Source of the DNA: Pseudomonadota bacterium
GTDB lineage: Bacteria > Pseudomonadota > Alphaproteobacteria > Rhizobiales > Rhizobiaceae
Length of the DNA stretch: 23,654 bases
Direction: 5' to 3'
Assembly: GCA_023387775.1 (NCBI GenBank)
Contig: JAEWHN010000014.1
Coordinates: 1-23,654 of the forward strand
Shown here: piece by piece, positions 14,317 through 22,059 of the stretch
Layout: every line of letters begins with the position of its first letter
How positions within the stretch are numbered: the first letter of the stretch is position 1
Made by a program: the position numbers and the translations under genes
Notes under the pieces: generated by a model
What the model was told of the DNA's origin: nothing
What the model saw: the letters and a program-made list of their open reading frames with translations, nothing else
Database searches by the model: none

Positions 14317-15423
14317 ATGTTCAAGTTCACGGGGAAAATTCTTTCCCTCACCGCCGCGGCCCTCATGGTGACCACGGCCGTCGGCTCGGCGCAGTCGATG
14401 GACGAGTTGGTCAAGGCCGCCAAGGAAGAGGGACAGCTCACCACCATCGCGCTGCCGCATGACTGGTGCGGCTACGGCGAAGTGATCGCCGGCTTCAAGG
14501 CGAAGTATCCTGAAATCACCGTCAACGAGCTCAACCCCGACGCCGGTTCGAGCGACGAGGTCGAGGCCATCAAGGCCAACAAGGACAACAAGGGCCCGCA
14601 GGCTCCTGACGTCATCGACGTCGGTCTCTCCTACGGTCCGCAGGCCAAGGCCGACGGCCTGATCCAGCCCTACAAGGTCTCGACCTGGGATTCGATCCCG
14701 GACAGCGCCAAGGACGCCGACGGCTACTGGTACGGTGACTATTACGGCGTGCTGTCCTTCATGGTGAACAAGGACCTGGTTGAGAACGTGCCGGAAGACT
14801 GGGCTGACCTGCTGAAGGACGAGTATGCCAACTCGATTGCCCTCGCGGGCGATCCGCGCGCCTCGAACCAGGCCATCCAGGGCGTCTACGCGGCCGGTCT
14901 CGGCGCCGGCGGCACTGATGCTGCTTCGGCCGCCGAGAAGGGTCTCGCCTTCTTCAAGGAGCTGAACGCCAAGGGCAACTTCGTGCCGGTCATCGGCAAG
15001 CCCGCCACGCTGGCCCAGGGTCAGACGCCGATCCTGATCAACTGGGACTACAACGCGCTTTCCGGCCGCGACAACCTGAACAACAACCCGCCGGTCGAGG
15101 TCATCGTTCCGAAGTCGGGCGTCGTTGCCGGCGTCTACGTGCAGGCGATCAGCGCCTATGCGCCGCATCCGAACGCCGCCAAGCTGTGGATGGAATATCT
15201 CTATTCCGACGAAGGTCAGCTCGGCTGGCTGAAGGGCTACTGCCACCCGATCCGCTTCAACGACCTTGCCAAGAACGGCAAGATCCCGCAGGAACTGCTT
15301 GACAAGCTGCCGCCGGCCGCTGCCTACGAAGCTGCGGTGTTCCCGACGCTTGACGACCAGGCCAAGGCGAAGGAAGCAATCACCAAGAACTGGGATTCGG
15401 TGGTCGGCGCCAACGTCCAGTAA
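14317..15423 (+). CDS. ABC transporter periplasmic substrate-binding protein (extracellular solute-binding family 1/6-like)
   Basis: The 368-residue receptor has a Sec-type signal (FTGKILSLTAAAL core) with likely cleavage after VGSA at residue 25. The mature protein begins with MDELVKAAKEEGQL, a common opening of type II binding proteins for ferric iron, thiamine, 2-aminoethylphosphonate or polyamines, and ends in PTLDDQAKAKEAITKNW. Two cysteines, Cys 51 (HDWCGYGE) and Cys 309 (GYCHPIRF), could form a disulphide. The typical ribosome site (GGAGAG) precedes the ATG. Two permeases and one ATPase follow on the same strand, making a complete importer. The sequence does not identify the ligand; position behind the dehydrogenase genes suggests a substrate or intermediate of the same catabolic block. 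Confidence 0.9.
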   Translation: MFKFTGKILSLTAAALMVTTAVGSAQSMDELVKAAKEEGQLTTIALPHDWCGYGEVIAGFKAKYPEITVNELNPDAGSSDEVEAIKANKDNKGPQAPDVIDVGLSYGPQAKADGLIQPYKVSTWDSIPDSAKDADGYWYGDYYGVLSFMVNKDLVENVPEDWADLLKDEYANSIALAGDPRASNQAIQGVYAAGLGAGGTDAASAAEKGLAFFKELNAKGNFVPVIGKPATLAQGQTPILINWDYNALSGRDNLNNNPPVEVIVPKSGVVAGVYVQAISAYAPHPNAAKLWMEYLYSDEGQLGWLKGYCHPIRFNDLAKNGKIPQELLDKLPPAAAYEAAVFPTLDDQAKAKEAITKNWDSVVGANVQ

Positions 15424-15432
15424 GAAACTCAA

Positions 15433-15460
15433 TTCCGGGCGGTCGAAAGGCCGCCCGGAA
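15433..15460 (+). terminator. Stem-loop between binding-protein and permease genes
   Basis: A perfect 10-bp stem (TTCCGGGCGG with its complement) and an eight-base loop lie in the 57-bp gap between the receptor and first permease. Such hairpins commonly protect receptor mRNA and lower permease expression, as known for malE-malF. No T-tract follows. Confidence 0.6.
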
Positions 15461-15480
15461 CCATTCCGGATTTCGGCCGC

Positions 15481-16395
15481 ATGAGCGAAACCACCTACCC
15501 CGATCCAGCTGCTGCCCGGCAGGCCGTGCCGCCGGCGCGTGCGGAAGGCATGCGGCTTCCGTTGCACTGGCTGGGCGTCGCGCCCTTTTTCATTTTCGCA
15601 CTGATGTTCCTGATCCTGCCGACCTTCTATCTGGTGGTTGGCGCCTTCCAGAACGATCAGGGCGAATTTACCCTTGCCAATCTGGCTGCGCTGTTCCAGC
15701 CCTCGATCCTGGCCGCCTACTGGATCTCGATCCGCATCAGCCTGGCCTCGGCCGTGCTCGGCGCTCTCGCCGGTCTTGCCATTGCCGTGGCCATCGTCCG
15801 TGGCGGCCTGCCGAAGTGGGTGCGCTCGACCACGATGACGTTCTCGGGCGTCGCCTCCAATTTCGCCGGCGTGCCGCTGGCTTTCGCTTTTCTTGCCACG
15901 CTCGGCCGGCTCGGCCTCGTCACCGTGCTGTTGCGCACCTGGTTCGACATCAACATCTATGCGCTCGGCTTCAACATCCTGTCCTTCGCCGGCCTGACGC
16001 TGACCTATCTGTTCTTCCAGATCCCGCTGATGGTCGTCATCATCACGCCGGCCATCGACGGGCTGAAGAAGGAATGGGGCGAAGCCGCCGCAACGCTTGG
16101 CGCCACCCAGTTCCAGTACTGGCGCATGGTGGTTATCCCCGTGCTGTGGCCGAGCTTCCTCGGCACCGTCATCCTGCTGTTCGCCAATGCCTTCGGCGCC
16201 ATCGCCACCGCCTATGCGCTGACCGGCTCGTCGCTCAACATCGTGCCCATCCTGCTCTATGCGCAGATCCGCGGCGACGTGCTGCACAATCCGCATCTCG
16301 GCTATGCGCTGGCCTTCGGGATGATCTTCGTCACCGGGCTCGCCAACATCTTCTACATCTGGTTCCGCGTCCGCAGCGAGAGGTGGCTCAAATGA
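15481..16395 (+). CDS. ABC transporter permease (first inner-membrane subunit)
   Basis: This 304-residue protein is an importer permease with about six membrane helices (one at about 32-55, then clusters between 78 and 290). The coupling EAA loop that docks on the ATPase is EWGEAAATLGATQFQYWRMV (198-217). Its ATG is preceded by a poor ribosome site (GGAT at some distance), so translation may be low, in keeping with the stem-loop upstream; an internal ATG at codon 24 is a less likely start because the hydrophilic N-terminal extension is normal for this group. Its stop overlaps the next start as ATGA. Confidence 0.92.
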   Translation: MSETTYPDPAAARQAVPPARAEGMRLPLHWLGVAPFFIFALMFLILPTFYLVVGAFQNDQGEFTLANLAALFQPSILAAYWISIRISLASAVLGALAGLAIAVAIVRGGLPKWVRSTTMTFSGVASNFAGVPLAFAFLATLGRLGLVTVLLRTWFDINIYALGFNILSFAGLTLTYLFFQIPLMVVIITPAIDGLKKEWGEAAATLGATQFQYWRMVVIPVLWPSFLGTVILLFANAFGAIATAYALTGSSLNIVPILLYAQIRGDVLHNPHLGYALAFGMIFVTGLANIFYIWFRVRSERWLK

Positions 16396-17183
16396 AGGCC
16401 GGCCGTTTCTGGGCATGGCTCACCTTCGCGCTCGGGGCAGCCTATTTCTTCATCCCGCTGATCGCGACGCTGGAGTTCTCGCTGCGCATGCGCCGCGGCG
16501 AATATTCCTTCGACGCCTACCGGGTGGTGCTTGGCGACGTGCGTTTCCAGGAAACCTTCCTGTATTCGACGGTGATCGCCTGCCTGACGATCGTCATCGG
16601 CGTGCTCTTGGTGGTGCCGACCGCCTACTGGATCCGGCTGCGCATGCCGTGGATCAGGCCCGTCGTGGAATTCATCACGCTTTTGCCGCTGATCATCCCG
16701 GCGATCGTCATCGTGTTCGGCTACATCCGCATGTATGGCTCGAATTCGCCCTTGCCGTTCCTGGCGACCACGCGCGGCACCGACTTCCTGTTGATGATCG
16801 GCTATGCCACGCTTGCGCTGCCATACATGTACCGCGCCGTCGATACCGGGCTGCGCACCATCGATGTGCGCACGCTCACCGAAGCCGCGCAGGTGCATGG
16901 CGCGGGCTGGACCACGATCATCGCCCGCATCATCCTGCCTAACGTTCTGATCGCGGTGCTATCGGGCGCCTTCCTTACCTTTGCCATCGTGATCGGCGAA
17001 TTCACAATGGCGAGCCTGCTCAACAGGCCGGCCTTCGGTCCGTACCTGCAGAATATCGGCGCCAACCGCGCCTATGAGCCTGCGGCGCTGGCGGTGATCG
17101 CCTTCGCCATCACCTGGGGCTGCATGTCGGTGATCCAGGTATTGTCCCGCTTCGCGCCGAAATCGGCCAACAACCCGAATTGA
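16392..17183 (+). CDS. ABC transporter permease (second inner-membrane subunit)
   Basis: The 263-residue protein is the partner permease, with six predicted helices starting at about residue 8. Its EAA loop reads LTEAAQVHGAGWTTIIARII (162-181), the shape seen in spermidine/putrescine, thiamine and phosphonate importers. The ATG at 16392 overlaps the preceding stop by four bases, which fixes the start; a longer in-frame reading would run back inside the first permease gene. The two permeases should form a heterodimer. Confidence 0.92.
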   Translation: MKAGRFWAWLTFALGAAYFFIPLIATLEFSLRMRRGEYSFDAYRVVLGDVRFQETFLYSTVIACLTIVIGVLLVVPTAYWIRLRMPWIRPVVEFITLLPLIIPAIVIVFGYIRMYGSNSPLPFLATTRGTDFLLMIGYATLALPYMYRAVDTGLRTIDVRTLTEAAQVHGAGWTTIIARIILPNVLIAVLSGAFLTFAIVIGEFTMASLLNRPAFGPYLQNIGANRAYEPAALAVIAFAITWGCMSVIQVLSRFAPKSANNPN

Positions 17184-17200
17184 ACGAAAGAAACGACGCG

Positions 17201-18268
17201 ATGTCCGAAACATTTCTCAGCATCCAGGGAGTTCGCAAGTCGTTCGGCCAGACCACCGTGGTCAAGGACTTCAACCTCGACGTCTCGCGCGGCGAGTTCG
17301 TTTCCTTTCTTGGACCGTCGGGTTGCGGCAAGACCACCATGCTGCGCACGGTGGCCGGCTTCGAAGAGCCGACCGCCGGCCGCATCATGATCGGCGGCAA
17401 GGATGTCACCAATCTGAAGCCCAACCAGCGCAATATCGGCATGGTGTTCCAGGCTTACGCGCTGTTCCCCAACCTGACGGTGGCGCAGAACATCGCCTTC
17501 GGGCTCAAGGTTGCTGGCGTGCCCAGGGCCGAGATCGAGCAGCGCGTGGAGGAGATGCTCGGCATCATCAAGCTGCCCGACTATGGCAGCCGCTATCCCT
17601 ACCAGCTCTCCGGCGGCCAGCAGCAGCGCGTGGCGCTCGCCCGCGCGCTGGCGCCCAAGCCGAAACTGCTGCTGCTCGACGAGCCCCTGTCGGCGCTCGA
17701 CGCCAAGGTGCGCATCTCGCTGCGCGAGGAAATCCGCGCGATCCAGAAGAAGCTCGACATCACCACCATCTTCGTGACCCACGACCAGGAAGAGGCGCTG
17801 TCGATGTCCGACCGCATCGTGGTCATGCATGACGGCAAGGTGGAGCAGGTCGGCACGCCGTTCGAGATTTACAACCGGCCGGCGACGCGCTTCGTCGCCA
17901 ACTTCGTCGGCACGCTCAACGTTCTTGACGGTACCGTTATCGACCCGGCCAGCGCCACCGTCAGGATCAACGATCGCGACATCTCGCTCGACAAGGGTGC
18001 GATCAACGGCGCCAAGGCGGGCGACGTGCTGTCGCTGGCGCTGCGGCCGGAAGCGATCGTTCTTGGCAAGCAGGAAGGGCGCGACACCAGCCTGGGCGGG
18101 CACATCGCCGACGTCAGCTTCCTCGGTTCGGTCATCCGCGTGCGCGTGGGCCTGGGCAAGAATGCCGTGTCGCTCGACACGTTCAACAGCCCCGCCAGCC
18201 CACCGCCGGTGGTGGGCGAAAAGGCCGAGATCAGCTTCTCGTCGAGCGACTTGCTGGTTCTACACTAA
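17201..18268 (+). CDS. ABC transporter ATP-binding protein (PotA/CUT1-like, with TOBE domain)
   Basis: The 355-residue ATPase has every nucleotide-binding motif: Walker A GPSGCGKT (38-45), Q-loop Gln 84, signature LSGGQQQRVALARAL (136-150), Walker B LLLLDEP (156-162) and the switch histidine in FVTHDQEEA (191-199). After about residue 235 comes a TOBE-type regulatory domain, as in PotA and related importers. I prefer ATG 17201; an in-frame TTG at 17180 overlaps the permease stop and would add seven residues (MNERNDA), which cannot be excluded since the ribosome site before the ATG is weak. It completes the importer and is followed by a hairpin facing a convergent gene. Confidence 0.93.
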   Translation: MSETFLSIQGVRKSFGQTTVVKDFNLDVSRGEFVSFLGPSGCGKTTMLRTVAGFEEPTAGRIMIGGKDVTNLKPNQRNIGMVFQAYALFPNLTVAQNIAFGLKVAGVPRAEIEQRVEEMLGIIKLPDYGSRYPYQLSGGQQQRVALARALAPKPKLLLLDEPLSALDAKVRISLREEIRAIQKKLDITTIFVTHDQEEALSMSDRIVVMHDGKVEQVGTPFEIYNRPATRFVANFVGTLNVLDGTVIDPASATVRINDRDISLDKGAINGAKAGDVLSLALRPEAIVLGKQEGRDTSLGGHIADVSFLGSVIRVRVGLGKNAVSLDTFNSPASPPPVVGEKAEISFSSSDLLVLH

Positions 18269-18284
18269 AGAGAAGGCAATCACG

Positions 18285-18309
18285 CCGGCCGGCCCATAGG
18301 CACGGCCGG
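18285..18309. terminator. Stem-loop between convergent ABC ATPase and lipoprotein genes
   Basis: A 7-bp perfect stem (CCGGCCG with its complement) around an 11-base loop lies in the 67-bp gap between two convergent genes. No clear T-tract on either strand; probably a weak bidirectional terminator. Confidence 0.4.
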
Positions 18310-18335
18310 ACATGATCGCAAATGTGGATCGGTGA

Positions 18336-18716
18336 TTAGTGGCCGCCGCCGCCACCGTGGCCACCGCTATGGCCGCCAGCACCGCCGCCGTGGCCACCGC
18401 CACCATAGCCGCCGCCTCCGCCGCTACCATAGCCGCCGGCGTGGCCGCCCATACCGTGACCGCCGTTGCCACCCATGCCATGGCTGCCATGATGGCCGTG
18501 ATTGTTTTGACCGTGGTTATGATGGCCATGATTGTGGCGGTTGCGTTCATGTCGGAAGCCAACGACATTGTTGCGAGGATTGAGAAGGTTATTTCCACCG
18601 CCGACTAGCGGCCCATAGTAACCGGGCGCGGTTATCCCATACACATTGGAACCGGTTGTACATCCAGATATCATGGCTAATACGCCCAAAGATATTGAAG
18701 CGAGCAAAATACGCAT
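18336..18716 (-). CDS. Small His/Gly-rich lipoprotein, function unknown
   Basis: The 126-residue product starts with a short hydrophobic signal and a good lipobox, ISGC, placing the lipidated cysteine at residue 19, so it should be anchored in a membrane facing the periplasm. After a neutral segment (about 20-55) the rest is low complexity: first a His/Asn/Gly stretch around NHGHHNHG (62-78), then Gly/His repeats of the GGH, GGYG and GGHGG kind up to the C-terminal histidine. Such histidine density commonly binds nickel, zinc or copper, but glycine-rich tails also occur in structural envelope proteins. The ribosome site GGAG lies nine bases before the ATG. I know no family name. The gene stands alone, convergent with the ABC ATPase gene. 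Codon choice within the repeats still uses G/C-ending glycine codons like its neighbours. Confidence 0.75.
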   Translation of the reverse strand: MRILLASISLGVLAMISGCTTGSNVYGITAPGYYGPLVGGGNNLLNPRNNVVGFRHERNRHNHGHHNHGQNNHGHHGSHGMGGNGGHGMGGHAGGYGSGGGGGYGGGGHGGGAGGHSGGHGGGGGH

Positions 18717-18957
18717 CGTCGTAATCTCCGTTCAGAGTATTCCGTTTGCGCTAAGCCTCCGCCAACTTCGCCTAAAGATGTGCCTGGGGCTGCTGCTCGA
18801 CCAGTAAATTTGAAGTCACTTTCCAGAGAGGGAGAGTTGTCTAGAAAATCCCTTCGAGCTTTGCATGGCTCGGAAGATCACCGGACGCACCGCGGAGGAT
18901 GGGCCTGCCGCGCTCAAGATGCCGCGGGTGAGGAGATGGCTCGTGGACTGCGGGGAA

Positions 18958-18982
18958 GGCCCCAGCCAGAAGGGCAGGGGCC
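18958..18982 (-). terminator. Stem-loop after the small secreted protein gene
   Basis: On the minus strand, GGCCCC and GCC pair with GGC and GGGGCC across one T-T mismatch and a five-base loop, starting 11 bases after the stop codon at 18993. It is the likely 3' end of the transcript, although only a short T/C stretch follows. Confidence 0.45.
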
Positions 18983-18992
18983 GAATTCGAAA

Positions 18993-19334
18993 CTATTCGT
19001 TGATTGTGTAGGAACCGAGTTCGCACAGGTCCTGCGTATCGGTCGTGGTGTCGAGCTCGGAATCTTCCGAGAATTCGAACTTCATGTCGTATGCGCAGAC
19101 GGTGCGGCCATCGGCGATCGTCACCGTGGCGCTTTCACCCGGGTTCAGAACCTCCTGGCCGAGGACATCATCCTCCCAATCGTTCACGCCCGTGGGCGAG
19201 GTGTGGAACTGGGTCAAAACAGAGTTGGTGCCGTTGGTCAGCGTGAAAACAAGATCTTCCGCCTGCGCCACGCACGCGGAAGCCAAGCAGGCCGCGAACG
19301 CTGCAGCAGAAATGGTATGCAATCTAAACTTCAT
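18993..19334 (-). CDS. Small secreted protein with two cysteines in the mature part, function unknown
   Basis: The 113-residue protein begins with a clear Sec signal, cleaved probably after ACVAQA at residue 25, leaving an acidic mature domain of about 88 residues. That domain reads as a small beta-rich fold: LVFTLTNGTNSVLTQFHTSP, then DWEDDVLGQEVLNPGESATV, then two cysteines in GRTVCAYDMKFEF and DLCELGSYTI, likely a disulphide. I recognise this pattern from unnamed secreted proteins of Alphaproteobacteria but know no function. The ATG at 19334 is chosen because AGGAAA precedes it and the signal peptide starts there; an in-frame upstream start at 19478 would bury the signal. It has no obvious operon partner; the 291-bp gap upstream shows no convincing promoter or gene. 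Confidence 0.85.
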   Translation of the reverse strand: MKFRLHTISAAAFAACLASACVAQAEDLVFTLTNGTNSVLTQFHTSPTGVNDWEDDVLGQEVLNPGESATVTIADGRTVCAYDMKFEFSEDSELDTTTDTQDLCELGSYTINE

Positions 19335-19592
19335 GATGCTTTTTCCTGCTCGAAATTGAGCAAGGCTGTCTAACAAGGCAAGGCACGGTTTGAAATAGGC
19401 GTCCAGCGGAATCCGCCAGGTATTCTTCGGAAGGCGGCGGTGGGATGGCTCTGCACTGCTCCAGCGCGAGTAGTTCAAGCCGCGCCGTAGTCGTTTTGTT
19501 CAATCTGGAAGCATCGGCCAATGTAAGGCGGCCATCCCGGTCAAGAAAAGCGGCGCGAGGGCGGCGGCCACCCGTCGCGCCGGAAAGACGAT

Positions 19593-19607
19593 GGGGCCTA
19601 TGGCCCC
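19593..19607 (-). terminator. Short GC stem-loop after the 63-residue protein gene
   Basis: GGGGCC (19593-19598) and GGCCCC (19602-19607) close on a three-base loop, about 18 bases after the stop codon of the minus-strand gene at 19626. A short T-run (three T) follows on that strand a few bases later. Weak terminator candidate. Confidence 0.4.
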
Positions 19608-19625
19608 GTGATCCTGTGAAACGGC

Positions 19626-19817
19626 CTACACGTTCTTCGCCGCCAGGAACATCAACGCATAGGCCGCCTTGCGCCTGTCCCATCCGGCGGCCTCTGCCTT
19701 GTCGAGCAGTTGCAGAAGCACCGGCTCCAGCACCTGCTTGCATTCGGTTTCATATGCAAATTGGGTTGGCGGGTGGCGCGGCGGTGCGATCCCCGCGAAA
19801 GTTTCCGTATTCGTCAT
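19626..19817 (-). CDS. Conserved-looking small protein (63 residues), function unknown
   Basis: The product starts MTNTETF and carries a single compact helical region: FAYETECKQVLEPVLLQLLD, then KAEAAGWDRRKAAYALMFLA. The pattern of hydrophobic residues every three to four positions suggests two or three amphipathic helices. There is no signal peptide or membrane helix, so it is likely cytoplasmic. It lies 98 bases downstream of groEL on the same strand with its own ribosome site (AGGT, 8-11 bases before the ATG), so it may be co-transcribed with groESL or follow a partial terminator. I think similar small proteins occur in Rhizobiales genomes, but I know of no role. Confidence 0.65.
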   Translation of the reverse strand: MTNTETFAGIAPPRHPPTQFAYETECKQVLEPVLLQLLDKAEAAGWDRRKAAYALMFLAAKNV

Positions 19818-19883
19818 GAAAGCACCTAGAAGTATGCCGCACCGGATGAGGGTGCAGCTTTTGCAGTTCTCACGCTCGGTAGC

Positions 19884-19901
19884 GCCCGCCCGGAGGCGGG
19901 C
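19884..19901 (-). terminator. Stem-loop after groEL
   Basis: A perfect 7-bp GC stem (GCCCGCC with its complement) and a four-base loop lie 14 bases after the groEL stop on the minus strand. No T-tract follows, so read-through into the next small gene is possible. Confidence 0.5.
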
Positions 19902-19915
19902 ACCCGGTTCATGCG

Positions 19916-21544
19916 TCAGAAGTCCATGCCGCCTCCGGCGGGCATCGCGGGCGCGGCCTCCTTCTTCGGCTTTTCGGCGATCATGGCCTCGGTGGTGACC
20001 AGCAGGCCGGCAACTGAGGCCGCGTCCTGCAATGCGGTGCGTACGACCTTCACCGGGTCGATCACGCCCTGCGCGTAGAGGTCGCCGAACTCGTCGGTCT
20101 GGGCGTTCCAGCCATAGCCGAACTCGTCCTTCTCGCGCAGCTTGCCGACAATGATGGAGCCTTCGGCCCCGGCATTTTCCGCGATCTGGCGCACCGGAGC
20201 CTCGATGGCGCGGCGCACGATATGGACACCGTGCTTCTGGTCGGGGTTTTCGACGTTCACGCCATCCAGCGCCCTTGCGGCCCGCAGCAGCGCCACGCCA
20301 CCGCCCGGCAGCACGCCTTCCTCCACCGCCGCGCGGGTGGCGTGCAGCGCGTCGTCCACGCGGTCCTTCTTTTCCTTGACCTCGATCTCGGTCGCGCCGC
20401 CCACGCGGATCACGGCGACACCGCCACCCAGCTTGGCCAGGCGCTCCTGCAGCTTTTCGCGGTCATAGTCCGAGGTGGTTTCCTCGATCTGGGCCTTGAT
20501 CTGCGTGACACGGGCCTGGATCTCGCTCTTGGAGCCTGCACCATCGACGATGGTGGTGTTCTCCTTCTCGATCACCACCTTCTTGGCGCGGCCGAGCATG
20601 TTGAGCGTGACGTTCTCGAGCTTGATGCCCAGATCCTCGCTGATCGCCGTGCCGCCGGTAAGGATGGCGATGTCCTCCAGCATGGCCTTGCGGCGGTCGC
20701 CGAAGCCGGGCGCCTTCACGGCCGCGACCTTCAGGCCGCCGCGCAGCTTGTTGACCACCAGCGTGGCCAGCGCCTCGCCCTCGACGTCCTCGGCGATGAT
20801 GAGCAGCGGCTTGCCAGACTGCACCACCGCTTCCAGCACCGGGAGCATGGCTTGCAGGTTGGAAAGCTTCTTCTCCTGGATCAGCACATAAGGCTCATCC
20901 AGCTCGACGCGCATCTTGTCCTGGTTGGTGATGAAGTAGGGCGAGAGATAGCCACGGTCGAACTGCATGCCCTCGACCACCTCGAGTTCGGTGTCGGCGG
21001 TCTTGGCTTCCTCGACGGTGATCACGCCCTCATTGCCGACCTTCTGCATCGCTTCGGCCAGGAAGCGGCCGATCTCGGCATCGCCATTTGCCGAGATAGT
21101 GCCGACCTGGGCGATCTCGTCATTGTTGGTCACCTTGCGGGCATTGGCCTTCAGTTCGGCCACCACGGCCTCGACCGCCTTGTCGATGCCGCGCTTCAGG
21201 TCCATCGGGTTCATGCCCGAGGCCACGGCCTTGGCGCCTTCCTTGACGATTGCCTGGGCGAGAACGGTCGCGGTCGTGGTGCCGTCGCCGGCCAGGTCGC
21301 TGGTCTTGGAGGCGACTTCGCGCACCATCTGGGCGCCCATGTTCTCGAACTTGTCCTCGAGCTCTATTTCCTTGGCGACGCTCACGCCGTCCTTGGTGAT
21401 GCGCGGCGCGCCGAAAGACTTGTCGATGACGACGTTGCGGCCCTTGGGGCCAAGCGTCACCTTTACCGCATTGGCCAGGATGTCGACGCCGCGCAGCATC
21501 TTCTCGCGGGCTTCGGAATGGAACTTCACTTCCTTGGCAGCCAT
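19916..21544 (-). CDS. groEL: Chaperonin GroEL (Hsp60)
   Basis: The 542-residue protein is a full-length group I chaperonin, the 14-subunit ATP-driven folding chamber of the cytosol that works with GroES. The sequence is canonical from MAAKEVKFHSEAREKML through the nucleotide-binding block LAGDGTTTATVLAQAI (84-99) to the C-terminal Gly-Gly-Met type tail ending GGGMDF. The apical substrate-binding segment (YLSPYFITNQDKM region near residue 200) is intact. An AAGGAG ribosome site precedes the ATG. groES lies 51 bases upstream on the same strand, forming the usual two-gene operon. Rhizobia often carry several groESL copies; nothing here distinguishes the copy except the CIRCE-like site upstream. 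Confidence 0.99.
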   Translation of the reverse strand: MAAKEVKFHSEAREKMLRGVDILANAVKVTLGPKGRNVVIDKSFGAPRITKDGVSVAKEIELEDKFENMGAQMVREVASKTSDLAGDGTTTATVLAQAIVKEGAKAVASGMNPMDLKRGIDKAVEAVVAELKANARKVTNNDEIAQVGTISANGDAEIGRFLAEAMQKVGNEGVITVEEAKTADTELEVVEGMQFDRGYLSPYFITNQDKMRVELDEPYVLIQEKKLSNLQAMLPVLEAVVQSGKPLLIIAEDVEGEALATLVVNKLRGGLKVAAVKAPGFGDRRKAMLEDIAILTGGTAISEDLGIKLENVTLNMLGRAKKVVIEKENTTIVDGAGSKSEIQARVTQIKAQIEETTSDYDREKLQERLAKLGGGVAVIRVGGATEIEVKEKKDRVDDALHATRAAVEEGVLPGGGVALLRAARALDGVNVENPDQKHGVHIVRRAIEAPVRQIAENAGAEGSIIVGKLREKDEFGYGWNAQTDEFGDLYAQGVIDPVKVVRTALQDAASVAGLLVTTEAMIAEKPKKEAAPAMPAGGGMDF

Positions 21545-21595
21545 TGGATCACTCCTTCGATAGGCAGTTTCGTTGACTGGTGGCGCAAGAAGCCG

Positions 21596-21910
21596 TCAGG
21601 CGGCCTTCTTGGCCGTTGAGGCGGATTCGATCACGCCCATCACGTCGCTTTCCTTCATGATGAGAAGGTCTTCGCAATCGAGCTTTATCTCGGTGCCGGA
21701 CCATTTTCCGAAGAGGATCCGGTCGCCGGCCTTCACATCGAGCGGCAGAACCTGGCCGCTCTCTGCACGCGCACCGGAACCGACGGCGATGACCTCGCCC
21801 TCCTGCGGCTTTTCCTTGGCTGTGTCGGGAATGATGATGCCGCCGGCGGTCTTCTCTTCGGCCTCGATGCGGCGGACCAGGATGCGGTCATGCAATGGAC
21901 GGAACTTCAT
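21596..21910 (-). CDS. groES: Co-chaperonin GroES (Hsp10)
   Basis: This 104-residue protein forms the seven-subunit lid of the GroEL chamber. It has the family start KFRPLHDRILVRR, the mobile loop around EEKTAGGIIIPDTAKEKPQEG (18-38) that contacts GroEL, and the conserved AGDRILFGKWSGTEIKLD block (61-78). The length is that of alphaproteobacterial GroES. The ATG at 21910 has a strong GAGGAG ribosome site. The gene is the first of the operon and lies about 150 bases downstream of the CIRCE-like operator. Confidence 0.99.
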   Translation of the reverse strand: MKFRPLHDRILVRRIEAEEKTAGGIIIPDTAKEKPQEGEVIAVGSGARAESGQVLPLDVKAGDRILFGKWSGTEIKLDCEDLLIMKESDVMGVIESASTAKKAA

Positions 21911-22059
21911 GTCGTTCTCCTCAAGGACAAACAGTTTCGAAAGCTCCTGCGCTCCGATCCGTGAGTGGCGGCGGAGCGGGGCGCGCGACCCTCTCCGGCA
22001 TCGCGCGATATCGAGCTAGTTCCGGGGTTTTGGGGTTTCAAGAGGATGGCGCAAAAATT

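Noticed and set aside
14302..16416. 704-codon minus-strand frame opposite the ABC receptor and permease genes
   Set aside because: It is the antisense shadow of genuine coding frames; its sequence shows no domain.
18332..18608. Gly/His repeat DNA at 18339-18540 considered as a CRISPR-like or tandem non-coding repeat
   Set aside because: The units are short, imperfect and follow codon phase of the lipoprotein frame; there are no regular repeats with unique spacers.
19324..19743. 139-codon minus-strand frame overlapping the 63-residue gene and the start of the secreted-protein gene
   Set aside because: It overlaps two better supported genes in other frames, is low complexity at its start and shows no family features.
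22036..22042. CTTGAAA on the minus strand upstream of groES as a heat-shock sigma factor (RpoH) -35 box
   Set aside because: No acceptable RpoH-type -10 box is found 17-18 bases downstream, so I did not list a promoter.
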